Below, piece after piece: positions 60,688 through 64,000 of a DNA stretch of 64,000 nucleotides; the first letter of the stretch is position 1, and every line of letters begins with the position of its first letter. The stretch is taken from assembly GCA_017440575.1 (NCBI GenBank), contig JAFSGY010000029.1, positions 1 to 64,000 on the forward strand. Direction: 5' to 3'. The position numbers were made by a program, and so were the translations under genes. Origin of the DNA: Lachnospiraceae bacterium (GTDB lineage: Bacteria > Bacillota > Clostridia > Lachnospirales > Lachnospiraceae). The notes beneath the pieces were generated by a model. That model saw only the letters and a program-made list of their open reading frames with translations, did no database searches and had not been told where the DNA came from.

Positions 60688-61602
60688 ATGGAATACATTT
60701 TGACTACAAATGCTTTGACAAAACAATATAAACAGTTTAAAGCGCTGAATGGTCTTTCTATGCATGTTCCGAAAGGAGCAATTTATGGATTTGTTGGCAA
60801 GAACGGAGCGGGAAAAACGACATTAATTCGTTTAATTTGCGGATTACAGGAACCAACATCAGGAAGCTATACCTTATATGGTGTGGAACATTCTGAAAAA
60901 AACATTGTAAAATCCCGGCGTCGTATGGGTGCAGTTGTGGAAACACCAGCTATCTATCTGGATATGACAGCAGAGGAGAATCTGAGGGAGCAGTATCGAA
61001 TTCTTGGCATTCCTTCCTTTGATGGAATTCAAGAGCTATTGAGGTTGGTTGGACTGGAAAATACAGGAAAGAAAAAAGCAAAAAACTTTTCATTAGGCAT
61101 GAAACAACGTCTGGGGATTGCCATTGCTTTGGCAGGGGATCCGGATTTTCTGGTGTTAGATGAGCCAATCAATGGTCTGGATCCACAAGGGATTATTGAG
61201 ATTCGGGAATTGATTTTGAAATTAAATCGGGAACAGCAGATTACAGTCCTGATTTCCAGTCATATTCTGGATGAATTGAGTCGACTTGCTACGCACTATG
61301 GGATTATTGATGAGGGACATATGATGAAGGAATTAAGTGCGGATGAGTTGGAGGTGGCTTGCCGTAAATGTATCAGGGTAGAGGTTTCAGATACAAAAGC
61401 TCTGATTCGTGTTCTTGACAGGATGAATGTGGATTATAAAGTACTGTCTGATACAAAGGCAGATGTGTTTGCTAAGTTACATATAACGCAACTGACACTT
61501 GCCCTTGCACAAGAGGGATGTGAAATTATTTCTGTACAAGAAAGAGATGAAAGTCTGGAAAGCTATTACATCTCCTTGGTAGGGGGTGGCGAGAATGTAT
61601 AA
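60688..61602 (+). CDS. ABC transporter ATP-binding protein
   Basis: A 304-residue ATPase with Walker A GKNGAGKTT, signature FSLGMKQR and Walker B DFLVLDEP followed by the H-loop SSHIL. The type resembles bacitracin/lantibiotic-export ATPases (BcrA-like), with a C-terminal extension typical of that group. Ribosome site AAAAGGAGG. Its last 8 bases overlap the permease start. Confidence 0.9.
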   Translation: MEYILTTNALTKQYKQFKALNGLSMHVPKGAIYGFVGKNGAGKTTLIRLICGLQEPTSGSYTLYGVEHSEKNIVKSRRRMGAVVETPAIYLDMTAEENLREQYRILGIPSFDGIQELLRLVGLENTGKKKAKNFSLGMKQRLGIAIALAGDPDFLVLDEPINGLDPQGIIEIRELILKLNREQQITVLISSHILDELSRLATHYGIIDEGHMMKELSADELEVACRKCIRVEVSDTKALIRVLDRMNVDYKVLSDTKADVFAKLHITQLTLALAQEGCEIISVQERDESLESYYISLVGGGENV

Positions 61603-62371
61603 ATTACTCCGGGCAGATTTTTATAGGATGTATCATAATAAGAGAATTTGGTTATGTATAGCTTCTATGATAGGGGTTGCCATTTTCTTTAGTATCACGC
61701 AATATACTGCTATGGATTATAGTGTACCTTTGAGCCGTGTGATTTTTTTGCCTTTGACTTTTTATGGGATTGCGATAGCAGCGTTAATTAGTTTTTATAT
61801 TGGAGAAGATTTTGGTGATGGAGTCATTCGCAATAAAGTAGTTGCTGGAAGAGGTCGCTGTTCGATTTATGTATCGAACCTGATTTGTGGATTATCAGCA
61901 TGCTTGCTAGTATATGTTTTAACAACTGTGGTAACTGTTGCAATGGGCATTAATTATTTTGAAAAGGATGTTACGTTTGTAGAATTTGGTACTTTTTTTG
62001 CATTGGGACTATTCACGAGTCTGGTATTTGGAAGTATTTATGGTATGCTTTCGCTGCTAATTGGTAATAAATCAACTTCTATAATGGTCTGTATGTGTCT
62101 GGCTTTTGGTATGTTGTGTTTGTGTCTTCATACCAATCAGATTTTAGTGCAACAGCAATACAAAGATGGGATTCTGAATTTGCATTATGTCAGTGGTGCA
62201 AAGAGAGTCATGTATGAGTTTTTGCATGATATAAATCCTTTTGGACAGATTGCGCAGTTATCTTCTATGACGTGTTTGAATTGGAAGCGCTGGGTTGGTC
62301 TTGATATTTTATGGATTGTGGTTGCAGTAGGTTTGGGAAATGTATTGTTTCAGCGGAAAAATATTAGGTAG
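61595..62371 (+). CDS. ABC-2-type permease
   Basis: A 258-residue membrane protein with six spans in the layout of lantibiotic-immunity-type or bacitracin-type ABC permeases (MYKLLRADFYRMYHNKRIWLC at the start). ATG 61595 follows GGGGGTGGCGA; an earlier GTG at 61586 is less likely. Paired with the ATPase whose gene it overlaps. The exported or extruded compound is unknown, probably a peptide antibiotic. Confidence 0.82.
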   Translation: MYKLLRADFYRMYHNKRIWLCIASMIGVAIFFSITQYTAMDYSVPLSRVIFLPLTFYGIAIAALISFYIGEDFGDGVIRNKVVAGRGRCSIYVSNLICGLSACLLVYVLTTVVTVAMGINYFEKDVTFVEFGTFFALGLFTSLVFGSIYGMLSLLIGNKSTSIMVCMCLAFGMLCLCLHTNQILVQQQYKDGILNLHYVSGAKRVMYEFLHDINPFGQIAQLSSMTCLNWKRWVGLDILWIVVAVGLGNVLFQRKNIR

Positions 62372-62379
62372 GTGATTTT

Positions 62380-63276
62380 GTGGAAGGTTTGCTAGTGGCT
62401 GTTATCGGTATTTTGCTAGCGGTAATTATTGTATTATGGATAAAAATTTATCTGCTGCAAAAAGGTGCGCAGGAAATATGCGATGCTTTTGTTGAGCGGC
62501 TTGCAACAGATACCAATACACTGATAGATATTTCGACGCGTGATAAGTACATGCTGAAACTGGCAGACGTAATCAATGAGCAGCTTCGTCTGCTTCGGAA
62601 GCAGCGGCATAAGTATCTGAATGGAGACAGGGAGTTAAAAGAAGCAGTTACGAATATTTCACATGATTTACGGACACCTCTTACAGCCATCTGTGGTTAT
62701 ATGGATTTGCTGGAAAGTGAAGAAAAGTCAGAAACGGTTACAAGGTATCTTTCACTGATTTCAAATCGTACGGAAGCTTTGAAGCAGCTGACAGAAGAAC
62801 TGTTTCGCTATTCTGTTATTTTATCTACACAAGAAGAAATGGACATGGAAATGGTTCATGTAAATGGTGTTTTGGAAGAAAGCATTGCAAGTTTTTATGG
62901 AGTTTTAAAAGGGCGGGGAATAACGCCGGTAATACGTCTTACTGAGAAACGAATCGAGAGACAGTTGAACAAGGAGGCACTTTCCAGAGTTTTCAGTAAT
63001 ATATTAAACAATGCATTGAAATACAGTGATGGAGATTTGGAGATTATATTACAAGCTGACGGTACTGTCATTTTTTCTAATTCGGCAAGGAACTTAAATG
63101 AGGTACAGGTTGGAAAATTGTTTGACCGTTTCTTTACTGTAGAAGCGGCAAGGAATTCGAATGGATTGGGATTATCCATTGCAAAGACACTGGTTGAGCA
63201 TATGGGAGGAAGGGTTACAGCGCAGTTATTGGAACAAAGGTTGAGTATTATGATTGAATTTATTGAAGTTAATTAA
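62380..63276 (+). CDS. Sensor histidine kinase
   Basis: A 298-residue kinase with one N-terminal span (~4-25), no extracellular domain of note, HisKA with H95 in SHDLRTPLT and an HATPase domain with NILNNALKYS and GLGLSIAK. The short 'intramembrane-sensing' layout is typical of kinases that respond to an ABC transporter's activity. Start is GTG at 62380 after AGGTAGGTGA. Partner of the response regulator at 59937-60599. Confidence 0.9.
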   Translation: MEGLLVAVIGILLAVIIVLWIKIYLLQKGAQEICDAFVERLATDTNTLIDISTRDKYMLKLADVINEQLRLLRKQRHKYLNGDRELKEAVTNISHDLRTPLTAICGYMDLLESEEKSETVTRYLSLISNRTEALKQLTEELFRYSVILSTQEEMDMEMVHVNGVLEESIASFYGVLKGRGITPVIRLTEKRIERQLNKEALSRVFSNILNNALKYSDGDLEIILQADGTVIFSNSARNLNEVQVGKLFDRFFTVEAARNSNGLGLSIAKTLVEHMGGRVTAQLLEQRLSIMIEFIEVN

Positions 63277-63417
63277 CAGTTGATGCTTTTCTGATGTTGT
63301 AGGTGCGCTGAAAAAATTATTCTACTCATGGAATATTTCCCCATTCTTGTCCATATACTATATTAGCAATTGGTTTTAAATACCAATGAATTATAAAGTA
63401 TAAGGAGATTATATAGA

Positions 63418-63642
63418 ATGGCAAGAGGTGCGAAGAAGTCATTGCAGGAGAAGATTACACAGAAAGAAGAATTAATTGAATCATTATCTGTTCGTATTAA
63501 AAAGGAGCGTGAAGAGTTAAATGAACTCTTGGAGCAGCAGAGAAATGAAGAGCTAAATGAACTTCGTCTGGTAATGCAGAAGACCGGAATGGAGATTGCA
63601 GATATTATTCAAATTGCACAAACCAGAATGGCAGAGGCGTAA
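63418..63642 (+). CDS. Small coiled-coil protein, 74 aa
   Basis: A charged, heptad-like protein (SLQEKITQKEELIESLSVRIKKEREELNELLEQQ) ending in a short predicted helical unit (MQKTGMEIADIIQIA). No family is firmly recognised. Ribosome site AAGGAG. Its leader carries ATTGGT/ACCAAT inverted repeats (63370-63392 region) that may be an operator. Confidence 0.6.
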   Translation: MARGAKKSLQEKITQKEELIESLSVRIKKEREELNELLEQQRNEELNELRLVMQKTGMEIADIIQIAQTRMAEA

Positions 63643-63682
63643 TTTGGTTTAAAACGAACACAAAATTGTAAAAAATAGCCAT

Positions 63683-63754
63683 AAAAAAAGTCCAAACTCG
63701 TTGCGTACATAGCCCAAAATGGGTATAATGGTAAGCAATGATTGGACTTTTTTT
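63683..63754. terminator. Terminator with embedded asnS promoter
   Basis: AAAAAAAGTCCAA (63683-63695) and TTGGACTTTTTTT (63742-63754) are perfect inverted repeats, bidirectional. Within the 46-nt loop lies TTGCGT (63701-63706), 17 bp, TATAAT (63724-63729), the likely asnS promoter. The loop also has GCCC/GGGT-like short arms. Confidence 0.65.
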
Positions 63755-63772
63755 AGTAGGAGGCTTTAGGCT

Positions 63773-64000
63773 ATGATTAATATTAAAGAATTATACCGCA
63801 ACTATAAGGACTATGCGGATAAAGAAGTAACAATAGGTGGATGGCTTAGAAGTAAGAGAGATTCTAAGACATTTGGATTCTTAGTAGTAAATGACGGTAC
63901 TTTTTTTGAGCCGGTTCAGGTAGTATATAGTGATGCATTAAATAATTTCGCTGATATCAATAAGTTAAATGGTGGTGCAGCAGTCATCGTTACAGGTGTT
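63773..64000 (+). CDS. asnS: Asparaginyl-tRNA synthetase, N-terminal part
   Basis: The first 76 codons of a class II aminoacyl-tRNA synthetase: INIKELYRNYKDYADKEVTIGGWLRSKRDSKTFGFL is the OB-fold tRNA anticodon-binding domain, and the RSKRDSK...FGFLVVNDGTFFEPVQVVY pattern fits AsnRS better than AspRS. Charges tRNA-Asn. The rest is beyond the window. ATG 63773 after TAGGAGG. No T-box sequence is present in the short leader. Confidence 0.88.
   Translation, partial: MINIKELYRNYKDYADKEVTIGGWLRSKRDSKTFGFLVVNDGTFFEPVQVVYSDALNNFADINKLNGGAAVIVTGV

Noticed and set aside
63690..63772. T-box riboswitch before asnS
   Set aside because: The leader is too short and has no AGGGTGGnACCGCG-like antiterminator sequence.
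1..64000. CRISPR array, prophage or insertion sequence
   Set aside because: No regularly spaced repeats, integrase, transposase or phage structural genes were seen.

Overview
The window reads as chromosome of a motile, pectin-degrading Firmicute of the Lachnospiraceae type. The evidence is low-to-moderate GC, strong AGGAGG-like ribosome sites, LplB/YtcP-type oligosaccharide importers without their own ATPase, YesM/YesN two-component regulators, YesL, a MetA with the acetyltransferase residue, and cyclic-di-GMP/chemotaxis receptors. Species cannot be fixed from sequence alone. No prophage, insertion sequence or CRISPR array is visible. No gene-free stretch exceeds 300 bases; the longest are about 290 bp (36139-36432) and about 265 bp (29190-29455).

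Layout. 1-2600: tail of a metallo-beta-lactamase-fold hydrolase, two tiny ORFs, a GNAT acetyltransferase and a MerR regulator behind a classical 19-bp-spacer MerR promoter. 2600-11990: a cyclic-di-GMP/sensory block: a TraX-like/7TM/PAS/GGDEF fusion, a 7TM hybrid histidine kinase with receiver and Hpt domains, a methyl-accepting receptor ending in a PilZ domain, and a membrane HD-GYP phosphodiesterase. Synthesis, breakdown and reading of cyclic-di-GMP sit side by side. 12180-13000: AlkD-like DNA glycosylase.

13000-48260: about 35 kb for rhamnogalacturonan-I and its side chains. Part one has GH42, a YesM kinase, two permeases, a binding lipoprotein, YesL, a YesN regulator (reverse), a second paralogous binding lipoprotein and GH43. 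A reverse-strand gene fusing a LacI-type sugar-binding domain to GGDEF sits in the middle and may connect sugar sensing to cyclic-di-GMP. Then come GH3, an HD-domain protein, MscL, a YesU-like protein (DUF1961) and the membrane AraC regulator YesS. Part two has a second permease pair plus lipoprotein, a GH2, a PL26/YetA-type exo-lyase and a PL11 lyase. None of the glycosidases or lyases has a visible signal peptide, so oligosaccharides appear to be imported by the two ABC systems and cut in the cytoplasm. A 14-bp sequence shared by the two YesN-associated transport promoters is a candidate operator.

48260-57000: mostly housekeeping: tRNA-Arg(CCG), an SH3b membrane protein, a Gfo/Idh/MocA oxidoreductase with an acidic tail, RluF, a putative heavy-metal exporter preceded by a 133-bp inverted-repeat element, LigA and MetA. 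57000-59920: a reverse operon (alpha-toroid-like protein, ThuA-like protein, SDR) with a divergent MerR regulator and a near-ideal MerR-type promoter. 59930-63280: response regulator, ABC transporter and histidine kinase. The window ends in the start of asnS.
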